Shown: piece after piece, positions 6,492-15,556 of the stretch | Layout: every line of letters starts with the position of its first letter | How positions within the stretch are numbered: the first letter of the stretch is position 1 | Virus record (IMG/VR): IMGVR_UViG_3300033153_003966 | Location: 1 to 20,517 of that record | Direction: 5' to 3' (one strand) | Source: a virus | Length of the DNA: 20,517 nt | Notes under the pieces: model-generated | What the model was told of the DNA's origin: nothing | The model's input: the letters and a program-made list of their open reading frames with translations, nothing else | Databases searched by the model: none | Translations under genes and position numbers: made by a program

Positions 6492-7765
6492 TGCTAGGCG
6501 ATCGCGGCGGACGCACATTAGGACCCTTCACTGCAGGGGTTAACAACATCGATGGAGAGACGGATGTTCCTAAGGATGCGCTACGCGAGTCGGTAAATGT
6601 CGACATAACCAGAAGCGGCAGCTTAAAGCGCCGTTCTGGATACACACAGCTACAGGCTATGACTAACTCTCATAGTCTGTACCCTCTAGGCAGTAACTCC
6701 GTCTTGTATGTTGAGGGGAGCGACTTAAAAACAATACCACTTGATAATCTTGAAGAAGCCACCCCCACAACATTGGACACAGTAACTGATCAGCTAGCCT
6801 ATGCCAGTGTACTCGGCACCGTGTACTACACAGACAATGTAAAGATCGCCAGAGTACTATCCAACGGAACGCAGAAACTGGCATGGGTGCCGAACCCAGC
6901 TGGAAACCCGACAGTAGTTGATGCCGGGGGCTCATTGATTCATGGTAAATATCAAGTCGCCATTACCAACATAGGGAGTGACGGCGAAGAATCAGGTACT
7001 GACATAGCGGTACCCGTCACAGTCATAAATGGCGGAATTACCCTGACCAACATACCGCAGACCGCTGATGCCCAGGCAGTCAGAGTGTACCTGACTACAG
7101 TAGGCGGCGACACGTTCTACGCTCAGTATGATGTTCCGATGGGAACCACCACATTCACCATGACGAGCATGAAAGCTAGCAGAGCCCTCGAGACTCAGTG
7201 GGCGGACGCTATGCCTGCCGGCCAGGCGCTTTGCTACCACTACGGCCGCTTGTATGTAGCCGTAGGTAATATGCTAGTGTTCTCAGAGGCACTTCGGTAT
7301 GGCCTGACTCGTTTGATGGACAACTACCTACCATTCGGTAGTGACATCAAGGTTGTCATGAGTCACACTACAGGCCTGTTCATTGTGGCAGATAAAACTT
7401 ACTTTATTCCCGGTTCAGACCCCGACAAGGCCCAACTGCGTGAGGTATACCCTCACTCAGCAGTTGCGGGAACTGGCGCTTATGTACCTGCGTCGATCCT
7501 TGGACTCGAGTCACCGGGCACCGCACCTTATTGGTTCTCAGACAATGGTGCCGTTGTAGGAACAGATAATGGGGAAGTCCTACCCTTGATGGAAAAGAAA
7601 GTTTCAGTAGGGCAGTATGAAACAGGGGCAACCCTGTACCGTGAGGAAGACGGAATGCGGAGTCTGATAACCAGCCTCCAAGAAACTGAGCAGCCCAGTA
7701 TATTGGTTGCAACTGACTCCGTGAGCTTCGAGCTTCGAAGAAACGGTATTCCTGTACCTCCATAA
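6491..7765 (+). CDS. Tail nozzle/stabilisation-like virion protein
   Basis: It encodes 424 residues. ATG 6491 overlaps the preceding TAA and has no strong SD, so it is likely translationally coupled. The N-terminal segment (about 10-50: GPFTAGVNN, then PKDALRESVNVDITRSGSLK and RRSGY) is the hallmark of a family annotated in many phages as stabilisation or tail tube proteins. In it a start such as GxNN, ALRxxxNVD and RRRxGY leads into a beta-propeller-like body. Later motifs such as HYGRLYVAVGNMLVFSEAL and YWFSDNGAVVGTDNGEV are blade-like repeats. By analogy with P22 gp10 and T7 gp12 it could form the tail nozzle below the adaptor. That assignment is by remote resemblance. Its last residues contain ELRRNG, a peptide repeated at the start of the next protein. 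Confidence 0.85.
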   Translation: MLGDRGGRTLGPFTAGVNNIDGETDVPKDALRESVNVDITRSGSLKRRSGYTQLQAMTNSHSLYPLGSNSVLYVEGSDLKTIPLDNLEEATPTTLDTVTDQLAYASVLGTVYYTDNVKIARVLSNGTQKLAWVPNPAGNPTVVDAGGSLIHGKYQVAITNIGSDGEESGTDIAVPVTVINGGITLTNIPQTADAQAVRVYLTTVGGDTFYAQYDVPMGTTTFTMTSMKASRALETQWADAMPAGQALCYHYGRLYVAVGNMLVFSEALRYGLTRLMDNYLPFGSDIKVVMSHTTGLFIVADKTYFIPGSDPDKAQLREVYPHSAVAGTGAYVPASILGLESPGTAPYWFSDNGAVVGTDNGEVLPLMEKKVSVGQYETGATLYREEDGMRSLITSLQETEQPSILVATDSVSFELRRNGIPVPP

Positions 7766-7782
7766 GAGAGAGAGAGATTGAT

Positions 7783-8289
7783 ATGAAAAACGAAACTAAA
7801 CTAGCAGGCGTATTCACATACGAGCTGCGCCGTAACGGTAAGATCATCGATACATGGGAGCAACCTAATATTGTTCCTACAGTCGGACTGAACCACTTCA
7901 ACGACGTAGTCCTTAATGGTGCGTCTGCATACGGTACTTGGTATATTGGCTTATATCTCAATGCATATACTCCCGTTGCAGCTAATGTGTATGGCGATAT
8001 CGGTACACTATTCACCGAGATCACAGGTAATTATGATGAAGCTGACCGCCCTCCATATATACCTGACGGAGCAGCAGTTGCAGGGGTAACCTCTAACTCT
8101 GCTTCAAGAGCTACCTTCACGTTCAATGCTTCAGACACAGTAAATGGCGCGCTCTTTGTTTCCGGCAGTGGTAAAGGCATCAACACTGGCGGCATACTAC
8201 TGGCAGCCTCAGCTCACGTACCAGCTCGTAGCGTAATTGCTGGTGATGAATTACTGGTGAAATACGAGTTCTCGGGCACATCAAGCTAA
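7783..8289 (+). CDS. Small beta-rich phage structural protein
   Basis: It encodes 168 residues from ATG 7783. A GAGAGAGAGAGA run (7766-7777) just upstream supplies the SD. The N-terminus (GVFTYELRRNGKIIDTWE, then PNIVPTVGLNHFND) and the block YGTWYIGLYLN match a family of short phage virion proteins that share an RNG-x-I or DGK start, an N-x-V, a GLN and a W-Y-x-G-L motif. The C-terminal half alternates strands with G, S and T turns (TNSASRATFTFNASDTVNG; GDELLVKYEF). There is no signal peptide, TM segment or enzyme motif. It sits among tail and fibre genes, so a tail decoration, fibre-attachment or receptor-proximal role is likely; the precise role is unknown. The next gene starts two bases after its stop. 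Confidence 0.85.
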   Translation: MKNETKLAGVFTYELRRNGKIIDTWEQPNIVPTVGLNHFNDVVLNGASAYGTWYIGLYLNAYTPVAANVYGDIGTLFTEITGNYDEADRPPYIPDGAAVAGVTSNSASRATFTFNASDTVNGALFVSGSGKGINTGGILLAASAHVPARSVIAGDELLVKYEFSGTSS

Positions 8290-8291
8290 TC

Positions 8292-10097
8292 ATGGGTAAA
8301 GGTATCCATGACAGTACTACTGATATGGACCTCGTTTTGGGGCATGAGATGCAGATACGCATTCATGCCCCGGAAGACTTCGGGGGTGACCTGCACATAT
8401 CAGAGGCCGAATCGCAGATGATAGCAGTCTGTGAGTTTGCTAGTTTCGGCGGTATACTCGAGCACAAAACTAAGAAGATACTATCCGACGGCACAGTAAT
8501 CCAAGCGCATCTCATACATGGGATACAGCGAGTCGATATCTATCCGATCATAAATAACAAGAGGGGCGTGTTGCCTTCTGGATTAGTCGCAGTATATGAG
8601 TCAGAGGTCCCTACTGACGGAATCCCTACCGTGTGGCACCGGGATCGTGATAATGACTACTCTAATCTAGCAGGTCAAACTTTCGGCGTATCGTACGGAG
8701 GTATTAGCTGGATAGCCCTAGACGCTCAGTACATACTGTCTCATGGCGCAGCTGATTCTAAGAGATACTGGGGCGTGAGTACCGCAGATAATGGGTACTA
8801 TGTTTATAATCAAGGACGAATCATATCTGATCATGACTTTAGAGTAGTAGGAACAGCAATATACCCGCTCTCCGGAGGAGGATCTAAATACTTAATCACT
8901 ATATGCACTGAGATAACTGGAGGATCGCTCGTTGATTACCTTAAAGTATTCGCTGCCAGTCTCCCAGATATAAATAATGCAGAAACGATGACCCCAGTAC
9001 CTCGCGACGGTTGGACAGAGATCGCACATATAAACTTACCTGGTCCAGGAAGAATTTCAAATTTTAATTTCAACGCGGCTGGAGATTCATGTATAGGCCT
9101 TTATAGTGATGATTCAGAGTCAACAGACGCAAACTCAGCAATCGAGCTCTATATATCAGGTAGCGGTAATACCCCAACATCGTTATCAGTAACTTCGAAC
9201 TTCAGCGCGAGTAGCTGGCCTGGAGCTAAGGTTGTTATAGAGACCACAGGGGAGTTTAATGAGTTTGGATTTTATGGGGACACTACGACAGTAGAAACCT
9301 GGAGTGGTTCAGAGGGGCTAATTGCAGACTATGACTTCGTCTCAGGGATACCAGTATATGGAACTCTCACCTACAGCGGGGGCTCCTCAGCACGTAATTT
9401 TAACGATGGCTGCGTTATAGACTACTGCTTCGGGGAGTACGCCAGTAGCACTATAGAAGAGAAAACAGTTACTCTTGATATGCCACAAGGATCAGAGATC
9501 ATGTACTACAAAAAAACAACCGATGATTATGTAGGTACTTCTTCTGACACAGGTCCACTTACTACAGCAACCTTAACTTACTCAAGGGAAACAATTAACA
9601 CTATTGTAAATTATGTTGATCTGAGATTCGGGGGGGAGCTATCACTAGATAGAAACTCCAGTGAATATCATGCGTCTGGCGAAGTTTCAGTTAATGAGTA
9701 TCCATTTGGGGGTAATGCCGTAGTACCTTCAGCTTCATCATATGAACAAGGGCTGATTATAAAGGAACCCGGTGCTCATGTTTTCTATGAAGGGCCCAAG
9801 TACACAACTGAATCGGAGGGGGTGACTGGGTTTTACAGACCAAGATCAGCACTCGAAGAAGAGATGGGAAAAGAAACATATTACGGTAGTCCTATAGGCA
9901 CTGTTCTGACAGTTACCTTTAGGGGAGTCACTTCAGCTGATGGTTCTTTTATGGTTGAGCTACAGTCACCAGTTGATTTCACACACAGCCACCTAATAGT
10001 TGATCGCGTACTAGACTCATTATACGACCCTATACTTAACTCTGACTTGCCTCAAGGGCAGTCTGCCCCTAGGCTAGATTATTTCGGCCTTATATAA
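8292..10097 (+). CDS. Unrecognised large virion or adhesin-like protein, lower G+C
   Basis: It encodes 601 residues from ATG 8292, two bases after the previous stop and with no evident SD, so it is probably coupled. I recognise no family. The composition is that of a secreted-type beta protein: many G, S, T, Y and D, few K, no signal peptide, no TM segment and no clear repeats. Segments such as GSGNTPTSLSVTSNFSASSW and GTLTYSGGSSARNF suggest Ig-like or jelly-roll folds. Sampled lines (for example those starting 8881, 9061, 9481) count to about 35-38% G+C, against 50% or more in most lines sampled elsewhere, and AGA and ATA codons are more frequent. This suggests recent acquisition. Lying directly before the fibre gene, it may be a receptor-binding or depolymerase-like tail component; this is inference. 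Confidence 0.85.
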   Translation: MGKGIHDSTTDMDLVLGHEMQIRIHAPEDFGGDLHISEAESQMIAVCEFASFGGILEHKTKKILSDGTVIQAHLIHGIQRVDIYPIINNKRGVLPSGLVAVYESEVPTDGIPTVWHRDRDNDYSNLAGQTFGVSYGGISWIALDAQYILSHGAADSKRYWGVSTADNGYYVYNQGRIISDHDFRVVGTAIYPLSGGGSKYLITICTEITGGSLVDYLKVFAASLPDINNAETMTPVPRDGWTEIAHINLPGPGRISNFNFNAAGDSCIGLYSDDSESTDANSAIELYISGSGNTPTSLSVTSNFSASSWPGAKVVIETTGEFNEFGFYGDTTTVETWSGSEGLIADYDFVSGIPVYGTLTYSGGSSARNFNDGCVIDYCFGEYASSTIEEKTVTLDMPQGSEIMYYKKTTDDYVGTSSDTGPLTTATLTYSRETINTIVNYVDLRFGGELSLDRNSSEYHASGEVSVNEYPFGGNAVVPSASSYEQGLIIKEPGAHVFYEGPKYTTESEGVTGFYRPRSALEEEMGKETYYGSPIGTVLTVTFRGVTSADGSFMVELQSPVDFTHSHLIVDRVLDSLYDPILNSDLPQGQSAPRLDYFGLI

Positions 10098-10109
10098 CAG
10101 GAGAGCTCC

Positions 10110-11915
10110 ATGGCTGACCAGATATTATTTTCAAACAACGGCGCTACAGCGTTAAGTGTAGGTATCGACTCTGTCACGACAACTGTCTCAGTGTCTGACG
10201 GCACTGTCTTTGACACTCCCGGCGCTAATCAATACACCTTAGTTACAGTTGTAAGTGATACTGGTGTTGAGATAATGAAATGCACCGCCGTTGCAGGTAA
10301 CACTCTTACAGTAGTGCGAGCCCAAGAAGGCACATCAAATCTGACTCACTCTAATGGCTCTGTGATATCAAACAGAGTTACTGCGGATACGATGGATCAA
10401 TACCCACAAGGATTCGATAATGATGGCGATGCTAAGGGAGCAGGTGCGGTTAACTTGCAAGGCTCTCGCAGTGCTAGCACGCAGGTGGCCAGTGGCGCAG
10501 ATGCCATCACAGTAGGTAATAACACAACTGCCAGTGCCGTAGAGGCTGTAGCGGTCGGTAAAAACTCATTAGCAGATGCTGCCTATGCTGTTGCTATTGG
10601 TGGAGCTGACGCTGGGGGTCAGGCAGCAGTTGCCGCTGGATTCTCGGCAGATGCTTCTGGACTTGCAGCCATATCATTAGGTGATAGCTCAAATGCTAGT
10701 GGTGATGGTTCCAGAGCAGTTGGACAAACCGCAACCACCAATCAGGATAGAAGCATCGCGGACGGCTACGCCGCACAGGTAATTGATACTGAGGCTGGTA
10801 TTACCACCTGGTCTGCTGCTGAAACGGTAGTAATCGGAGACCTTAGAACAGCCAGTGTTAGCCACCGTATACTTGAGTGTGTCACAGCCGGAATAACTGG
10901 CGGAAGCCAGCCGTCACTGCCAACGATTGTTGGAGGGCTAGTCACAGATAATACGGCGGAGTGGGTTTACATCGGGGCATCAATATCAACCGGGGGCATT
11001 GCTCGTGGTAACTCTGCGTTGGCTATTGGTGGAGATACGATAGCTGATGGGTCGAACACCACAGCGGCTGGTGATGGGTGTGTTGCTATACAAGCTGACT
11101 CTGAGGCGAGGGGCTTAAATAGCACCGCTATCAGTGGGAAAATCACCGGTACAAGTTGCGGTGTATTCAATGGACAATTTAGTTCTGCTGTCCCATCCCG
11201 CGCTCCAATCCGAGCAACAATTATCGGTAATGGTGGCGTTGCTGTTATCAGTGAGACAACAAAGCTGTACGGTCCAGATTATGTTTCTCTTGAGTCGTGG
11301 CTTTATGAGGGCGGTAATGCACCCCAAGAACATATGCCAGTATCAGCAAAAGAACAAGTGTTCTGTTCACCACCACTGACTACCGGCGTAAGCTCATGGG
11401 CGGCAACAACTAGCTATGTTCATAATGAGTGCGTTACACCGACCACTCCAAATGGGTATAGCTATTATGCTTACTGCTATCCAGCTTTCGGGGACTATTA
11501 TGAAGACCAAATTTCAGGTGGAACTGAGCCAGCAATTTGGCCTACTACTCCCGGCGATTCAGTTGAAGATGGTGGTGTTTGGTGGATCTGTGTTGACCCA
11601 GCGAATATCAGGGTAACTATCCCAGACAACCTGAGATTCATTCCGCGAGAGGTTGGCTTCCTTTGTGACGCACACGCTGACGTTACTCCCGGCACTCAGC
11701 CGACAATTAGCTGGGGAGTTCAAGCTAACAAAGCCAAGTGGAAGGCGGCAACAATAACTACCATGCTGGTAGGCCCATATGCAGGGCAACACTTTGATGT
11801 AACCAACTCAGAAGGGGCAAAAGACCTGACGGCAGCGGTTACAATTCTTGGGAGCGGCCAAACTTCTGGTGTCGTTTACTGGAAGGGCATTTGCGTGGAG
11901 ACAATGGATGCCTAA
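10110..11915 (+). CDS. Tail fibre with YadA-like beta-roll and two W-A-A modules
   Basis: It encodes 601 residues from ATG 10110, behind AGGAGAG (10099-10105). Residues about 12-77 (SVTTTVSVSDGTVF; TLTVVRAQEGT) are the N-terminal domain seen in many phage fibres. Residues 128-221 and 293-345 are roughly 14-residue repeats of the type AVAVGKNSLADA and ALAIGGDTIADG, like the left-handed parallel beta-roll of YadA-type trimeric adhesins. Between and after them are two similar modules beginning W234-S-A-A and W430-A-A-T and ending in T-or-E-D-x-x-x-x-W; these resemble carbohydrate-binding-like fibre modules. The C-terminal 100 residues (NLRFIPREVGF; VVYWKGICVE) match a C-terminal fibre domain common in phages. 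It is most likely a trimeric host-recognition fibre. It overlaps the next gene by eight bases. Confidence 0.92.
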   Translation: MADQILFSNNGATALSVGIDSVTTTVSVSDGTVFDTPGANQYTLVTVVSDTGVEIMKCTAVAGNTLTVVRAQEGTSNLTHSNGSVISNRVTADTMDQYPQGFDNDGDAKGAGAVNLQGSRSASTQVASGADAITVGNNTTASAVEAVAVGKNSLADAAYAVAIGGADAGGQAAVAAGFSADASGLAAISLGDSSNASGDGSRAVGQTATTNQDRSIADGYAAQVIDTEAGITTWSAAETVVIGDLRTASVSHRILECVTAGITGGSQPSLPTIVGGLVTDNTAEWVYIGASISTGGIARGNSALAIGGDTIADGSNTTAAGDGCVAIQADSEARGLNSTAISGKITGTSCGVFNGQFSSAVPSRAPIRATIIGNGGVAVISETTKLYGPDYVSLESWLYEGGNAPQEHMPVSAKEQVFCSPPLTTGVSSWAATTSYVHNECVTPTTPNGYSYYAYCYPAFGDYYEDQISGGTEPAIWPTTPGDSVEDGGVWWICVDPANIRVTIPDNLRFIPREVGFLCDAHADVTPGTQPTISWGVQANKAKWKAATITTMLVGPYAGQHFDVTNSEGAKDLTAAVTILGSGQTSGVVYWKGICVETMDA

Positions 11916-13014
11916 TCAACTCGAAATTAATGGGGCTGCCATTAATGGCGCACTCACTGGCGGGAATCTGGATCTTAGCGCAGCGCTGGCATACACCAAC
12001 ACACTACATACTCAGTGGGGGCATGCATATACAACAGACTATGAGATGCAGGATGTCACAGTAAATAAAGTCGGCTTCGTACTCAACGTGCTAGGCGCGC
12101 TGCACTTCACTAATACAAGTAATGTACTACAGCAACTGGAATTTTCTACCTCATTCAACCTGACTGGCGATACTACTGTTAATGGTGACATCATACTTGA
12201 GTTCATAGCCTCACTAGTCATTGCGGGCGAGTCTATTACTGCTCTAAATGCTCTTGTAGCTATTGCAGAGACCATAGCCAATTCTGATTTCTCAAGCTCA
12301 GCTTTTGGAGCTAACTTTTTAACCGCGCTAGACCTTGATCCAGCCCTAGACATCGACTACCACCTAGCATTTAACGCGCTGTCAGAGTTACTCTTAACAG
12401 ATACTCCCACAATGACAGCGCGTATACTGGTAGCTCCTACAGAGAGCCTCGTTTTAATAGACGATCTAGACACTAATGCAGTATTCGGAGCTTTGTTTGA
12501 GGAAGGCTTGGTCATGGGTGGCCTGCTCAACACACCTGAGGGGGTGTTCGAGGCATGGGTGGTAAATGCTGAAACAAAGGCGCCGTTCCAGTACGACAAC
12601 TTCCCGTTTAACTCCTTCGCTCAAGTGAGTGGCAGGTATCTGGCTATGTCAGATACAGGGCTATACGAACTCACCGGCTCCGATGATGCTGGCACTTCCA
12701 TCAATGCGATTATTAAGACCGGCCTGACTAACTTCGGGTCAAACCTAAAGAAATCAATACCTAGGGCATATTTCGGTTATACTTCTGATGGAGACTTACT
12801 GTTTAAAACGATCACCACATCTACCGGCAAGAAGGTAGAAGATTGGTATAGACTTGAAGCACGGACTGTTGACGACACGAGGGATACACGGGTTAAGATC
12901 GGAAGAGGTCTTTTGTCAACATACTGGCAGTTCGAAATTGTAAACGTAGATGGAGCTGACTTCGATATCGATGATATCAAGCTTCTTCCTGCAGTTTTGA
13001 AGCGGAGAATTTAA
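11908..13014 (+). CDS. Conserved phage virion structural protein
   Basis: It encodes 368 residues from ATG 11908. GGAG at 11897-11900 lies seven bases upstream, so 11908 is chosen over the in-frame ATG 11848 deep inside the fibre gene. It overlaps the fibre stop by eight bases. The N-terminal half (ELING pattern, about 1-170) is a low-complexity run of A, L, N and T strands. The C-terminal half is the recognisable part: APFQYDNFPFNSFAQVSGRY, GLYELTGSDDAG, IKTGLTNFGSNLKKSIPRAY, EDWYRLEAR, VKIGRGLLSTYWQFE and LPAVLKRRI. These match a conserved phage structural family I know only as a hypothetical virion protein, typically next to the long helical protein encoded immediately downstream. It is probably a tail component; its biochemical role is unknown. 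Confidence 0.88.
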   Translation: MPNQLEINGAAINGALTGGNLDLSAALAYTNTLHTQWGHAYTTDYEMQDVTVNKVGFVLNVLGALHFTNTSNVLQQLEFSTSFNLTGDTTVNGDIILEFIASLVIAGESITALNALVAIAETIANSDFSSSAFGANFLTALDLDPALDIDYHLAFNALSELLLTDTPTMTARILVAPTESLVLIDDLDTNAVFGALFEEGLVMGGLLNTPEGVFEAWVVNAETKAPFQYDNFPFNSFAQVSGRYLAMSDTGLYELTGSDDAGTSINAIIKTGLTNFGSNLKKSIPRAYFGYTSDGDLLFKTITTSTGKKVEDWYRLEARTVDDTRDTRVKIGRGLLSTYWQFEIVNVDGADFDIDDIKLLPAVLKRRI

Positions 13015-13015
13015 T

Positions 13016-14818
13016 ATGGGATGTGGCGGCGCAGCAAGTCCAGTAGTAGGTATAGTAGGAGCGGCGGCAGGACAAGGCTTCACCGCACCTAACGCTATAG
13101 AGGTATCCTGGACAGCAGTTGATGTCCCAGGCTATAACTCTCCTGGCATAGGATCACTCACAATAGGCGGTGATCCTCCTTCAGTCCCCGGCATACCTTT
13201 CAATATGCCAAATTCCCCGTTTGTTGCTGGCGGCGGAAACATAAGCCCGTTAAATACAGGCACTGTACCAACATTCGCTGGAGGCGACCCAGGTTTTGGG
13301 CTTCCACCACAACCAGGTGCATTTACAGAGATAGCTCCTTCTGGAACTCCAGGAATAGATGATGTAACTGTACCAGATCCCCCTGACATAGAACCACTGC
13401 CTGACCTACCCACAGTCGCAGATGCAGATCTCCCTGATCTACTTCCTTTAGATATCCCTGTGTTCGCACAGGAGTTCCCAGACGCTACGGGCATAGTAAT
13501 CCCGTCAAATACTTTTGATTTCGTTGAGGCTGATTACACGTCAGACGTGATAGACAAGACCACCACTGAGCTGATGCGTATGCTCGATGGTGAGTTAATA
13601 ATCCCAGATGAAGTATGGACGCAGATATTCGAACAAGGGGCAGATCGTGAAGAAGTATCAGGTGCAAAGCTTATTACTGAAGCTACTGATGATTGGGCTG
13701 CTAGGGGCTGGGCTGCTCCTAGCGGTGTACTTGATAAGCGAATCCGTGAGGCACGTCAGAGCGTACAAAACTCACGAAACACCCTGGCTCGTGACACCAC
13801 CATCAAGCGGGCGGAGCATGAAATTGAGAGTATTAAGTATGCTATAGCTCAGGGTGTGGCCTTTGAGACCATGCTTATTGGCCTGCACAACTCTATTCAG
13901 GACAGAGCGTTAAAGGCTGCTGAGTTAAGTGTGACCATAGCCATTCAGTTAATGAATGCTCAGATCGCCATATATAACGCAGAGTTGCAGGCATACCAGA
14001 CTGCAGCTAACGTATTCAAGTCTTTGCTGGACGCAGAGATCGTTAAAGTAGAGATCTATAAAGCTGAGATCCAAGCGGCTAGTCTGGTTATTGATGTGGA
14101 TAAGGCCAAGATTGAAGCTTACAAGGCTCAAATCGAGGGACTTAACTTACTGGTAGAGCTACATAATAACCAGATAGCAGGCATAAATGCTCAGGTAGCT
14201 TTAGATAAATTACGTGTAGATGCGTTTAAATCCCAGGTAGATGTATACGTAGCTCAAGTGGGTGCTTGGTCTACCGAGTGGGATGGTTACAAAGCAGCTA
14301 CACAAGCTGAGACGGCTAAGGCCCAAGTATTTTCTGCCCGAGCACAAGCGTATGCAGCTGAGGTAGGAGGGTATGAAGCTGGTGTACGAGCCGCAGCAGT
14401 TAAAGTTGAAGCTGACGCCAAGACCATAGAGATAGATATAGCACGCATGTCAGCCGATGCTACTAGATTCGCAGCAGCTGTTTCAGGCCAAGCAGCAAGG
14501 GCCAAATCGATAGCAGATACATACAATGCCCAGATGGCGGGGTACAGTGCTAGCGCTGCATTTGGAGCAGCACAGGCAAGAGCATTTGAAGCAGAGTTGA
14601 ATGCTAGCGTGGCAGATGCGAAAGCAGCTGCTACCGCAGGGATAGAGGGCGCACGTATAGCGGCCTCCCAAGCAGATGCACAGAGTAGAGCGATAGTATC
14701 AGCGGCAGAGACGACTGCTAAGATCGAGGCACAGCTAGCAGCTAGTCAATTAGGTCAATTCAGCGCAATTGCTTCTCACAGTGCTAGCTCTACTGACAGC
14801 TTCAGCTACAGTTGTTAA
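13016..14818 (+). CDS. Pro-rich, long alpha-helical phage virion protein
   Basis: It encodes 600 residues from ATG 13016, with GGAG (13004-13007) eight bases upstream and one base after the previous stop. The N-terminal 20 residues are glycine/alanine-rich. Residues about 50-165 form a Pro, Gly and Asp-rich extended region. A conserved patch (about 200-245: WTQIFEQGADREEV, TEATDDWAARGWAAPSGVLD) comes next. After that the protein is almost entirely helical (about 245-585), with recurrent Q-I-x-x-Y-x-A-E, E-A-Y-K-A-Q-I-E and A-R-A-Q-A-Y-A-A-E units, suggesting a long coiled coil or helical hairpin. I recognise this architecture from conserved hypothetical phage proteins paired with the gene just upstream. 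It has no TM segment or lipobox (Cys3 lacks a signal). It might be a tail shaft, scaffold-like or ejected protein. Confidence 0.88.
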   Translation: MGCGGAASPVVGIVGAAAGQGFTAPNAIEVSWTAVDVPGYNSPGIGSLTIGGDPPSVPGIPFNMPNSPFVAGGGNISPLNTGTVPTFAGGDPGFGLPPQPGAFTEIAPSGTPGIDDVTVPDPPDIEPLPDLPTVADADLPDLLPLDIPVFAQEFPDATGIVIPSNTFDFVEADYTSDVIDKTTTELMRMLDGELIIPDEVWTQIFEQGADREEVSGAKLITEATDDWAARGWAAPSGVLDKRIREARQSVQNSRNTLARDTTIKRAEHEIESIKYAIAQGVAFETMLIGLHNSIQDRALKAAELSVTIAIQLMNAQIAIYNAELQAYQTAANVFKSLLDAEIVKVEIYKAEIQAASLVIDVDKAKIEAYKAQIEGLNLLVELHNNQIAGINAQVALDKLRVDAFKSQVDVYVAQVGAWSTEWDGYKAATQAETAKAQVFSARAQAYAAEVGGYEAGVRAAAVKVEADAKTIEIDIARMSADATRFAAAVSGQAARAKSIADTYNAQMAGYSASAAFGAAQARAFEAELNASVADAKAAATAGIEGARIAASQADAQSRAIVSAAETTAKIEAQLAASQLGQFSAIASHSASSTDSFSYSC

Positions 14819-14829
14819 CAGGATAAGTC

Positions 14830-15543
14830 ATGGCATATAGAACACTCTCAGATCTCATCAACCAGTTCAGGATCGACAATGACGATACTGAAAAGCCGTA
14901 CAAGTGGACTGACTCAGAGGTCTGTCGGTACTTCGACCAGGCACAAGAGCGACTGTGTGAGAAGATCAATATCATTCCGGATGTAATCAACTTCCCGTAC
15001 GTGGTAGATGATACGACTATCATTCGCCCTGAGTACATTACGCAGGTGCGTTCGGTGTTCGATACTAGCAATGAGACTATCCAGGTGCTGATTAAGAACT
15101 ATACTCAGTGGACTGAAGAACAAAGAGGGTACAGCTGGGAGGCCGACGAGGGCACTCCAGTAGTCCTTATCGAAGACATGTTTAAGGACCTGTGGCGACT
15201 GTACCCGATCCCCCAGGCAACTGGTGCGTTACGCATAGCAGTGTTCCGCAAGCCAACGAAGTCACTTTCTATTAGTCCATTGCTGGAGATCACGAACTTA
15301 CAACAACAAGAGGCCCTTATCCTGCACGCCCGGTACAAGTCGTACCTGAAACAGGATGTGGACATCTTTGATAAGATGCAATCAGCTTCATTGAAGCTGG
15401 AGTATATGGAGGCTGAAGCTGCGATAGATAAAGCAGTAAGCCGCAAGCAGCGCAGCCCGGCGAAGGTACGGTACGGTGGTATCGATATGGAGCCGGGGCA
15501 GTACGACACGTACAAGCGCAACAACAGACCGCGTTATTTATAA
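14830..15543 (+). CDS. Head-tail adaptor-like protein (T7 gp11-like class)
   Basis: It encodes 237 residues from ATG 14830, with AGGA (14820-14823) six bases upstream. The start (SDLINQFRIDNDD, KWTDSEVCRYFDQAQERLCE) is the typical pattern of a phage adaptor family in which an acidic helix is followed by W-[ST]-D-x-E-[LV], an aromatic residue and an A-Q-x-x-[FL]-C motif. A beta-sandwich-like middle (VVDDTTIIRPEYITQVRSVF; DLWRLYPIPQATGALRIAVF) and a helical C-terminal part (LILHARYKSYLKQDVDI) follow. Members join the portal ring to the tail, as gp11 does in T7; DUF6682-like proteins are similar. A head-tail connector role follows from this resemblance, at moderate confidence. No portal gene is in the window, so it probably lies further away. 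Confidence 0.85.
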   Translation: MAYRTLSDLINQFRIDNDDTEKPYKWTDSEVCRYFDQAQERLCEKINIIPDVINFPYVVDDTTIIRPEYITQVRSVFDTSNETIQVLIKNYTQWTEEQRGYSWEADEGTPVVLIEDMFKDLWRLYPIPQATGALRIAVFRKPTKSLSISPLLEITNLQQQEALILHARYKSYLKQDVDIFDKMQSASLKLEYMEAEAAIDKAVSRKQRSPAKVRYGGIDMEPGQYDTYKRNNRPRYL

Positions 15544-15556
15544 CTGAGGAAGAGAA

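Noticed and set aside
7622-7637. 6-bp hairpin with a GCAA tetraloop in the nozzle-like gene
   Set aside because: It is too short to separate from chance and sits in conserved coding sequence.
7404-8024. 206-codon open frame on the minus strand
   Set aside because: It is antisense to two well-supported structural genes, its product has no recognisable pattern, and no other minus-strand gene exists in the window.
11848-11907. ATG 11848 as the start of the conserved structural gene
   Set aside because: It would overlap the fibre gene by 68 bases. ATG 11908 has GGAG at seven-base spacing and the family-like MPNQLEING start.
11600-11915. Possible diversity-generating retroelement variable region at the fibre 3' end
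   Set aside because: No reverse transcriptase or template repeat is in the window, and the fibre end has no run of AAC/AAT-type codons.
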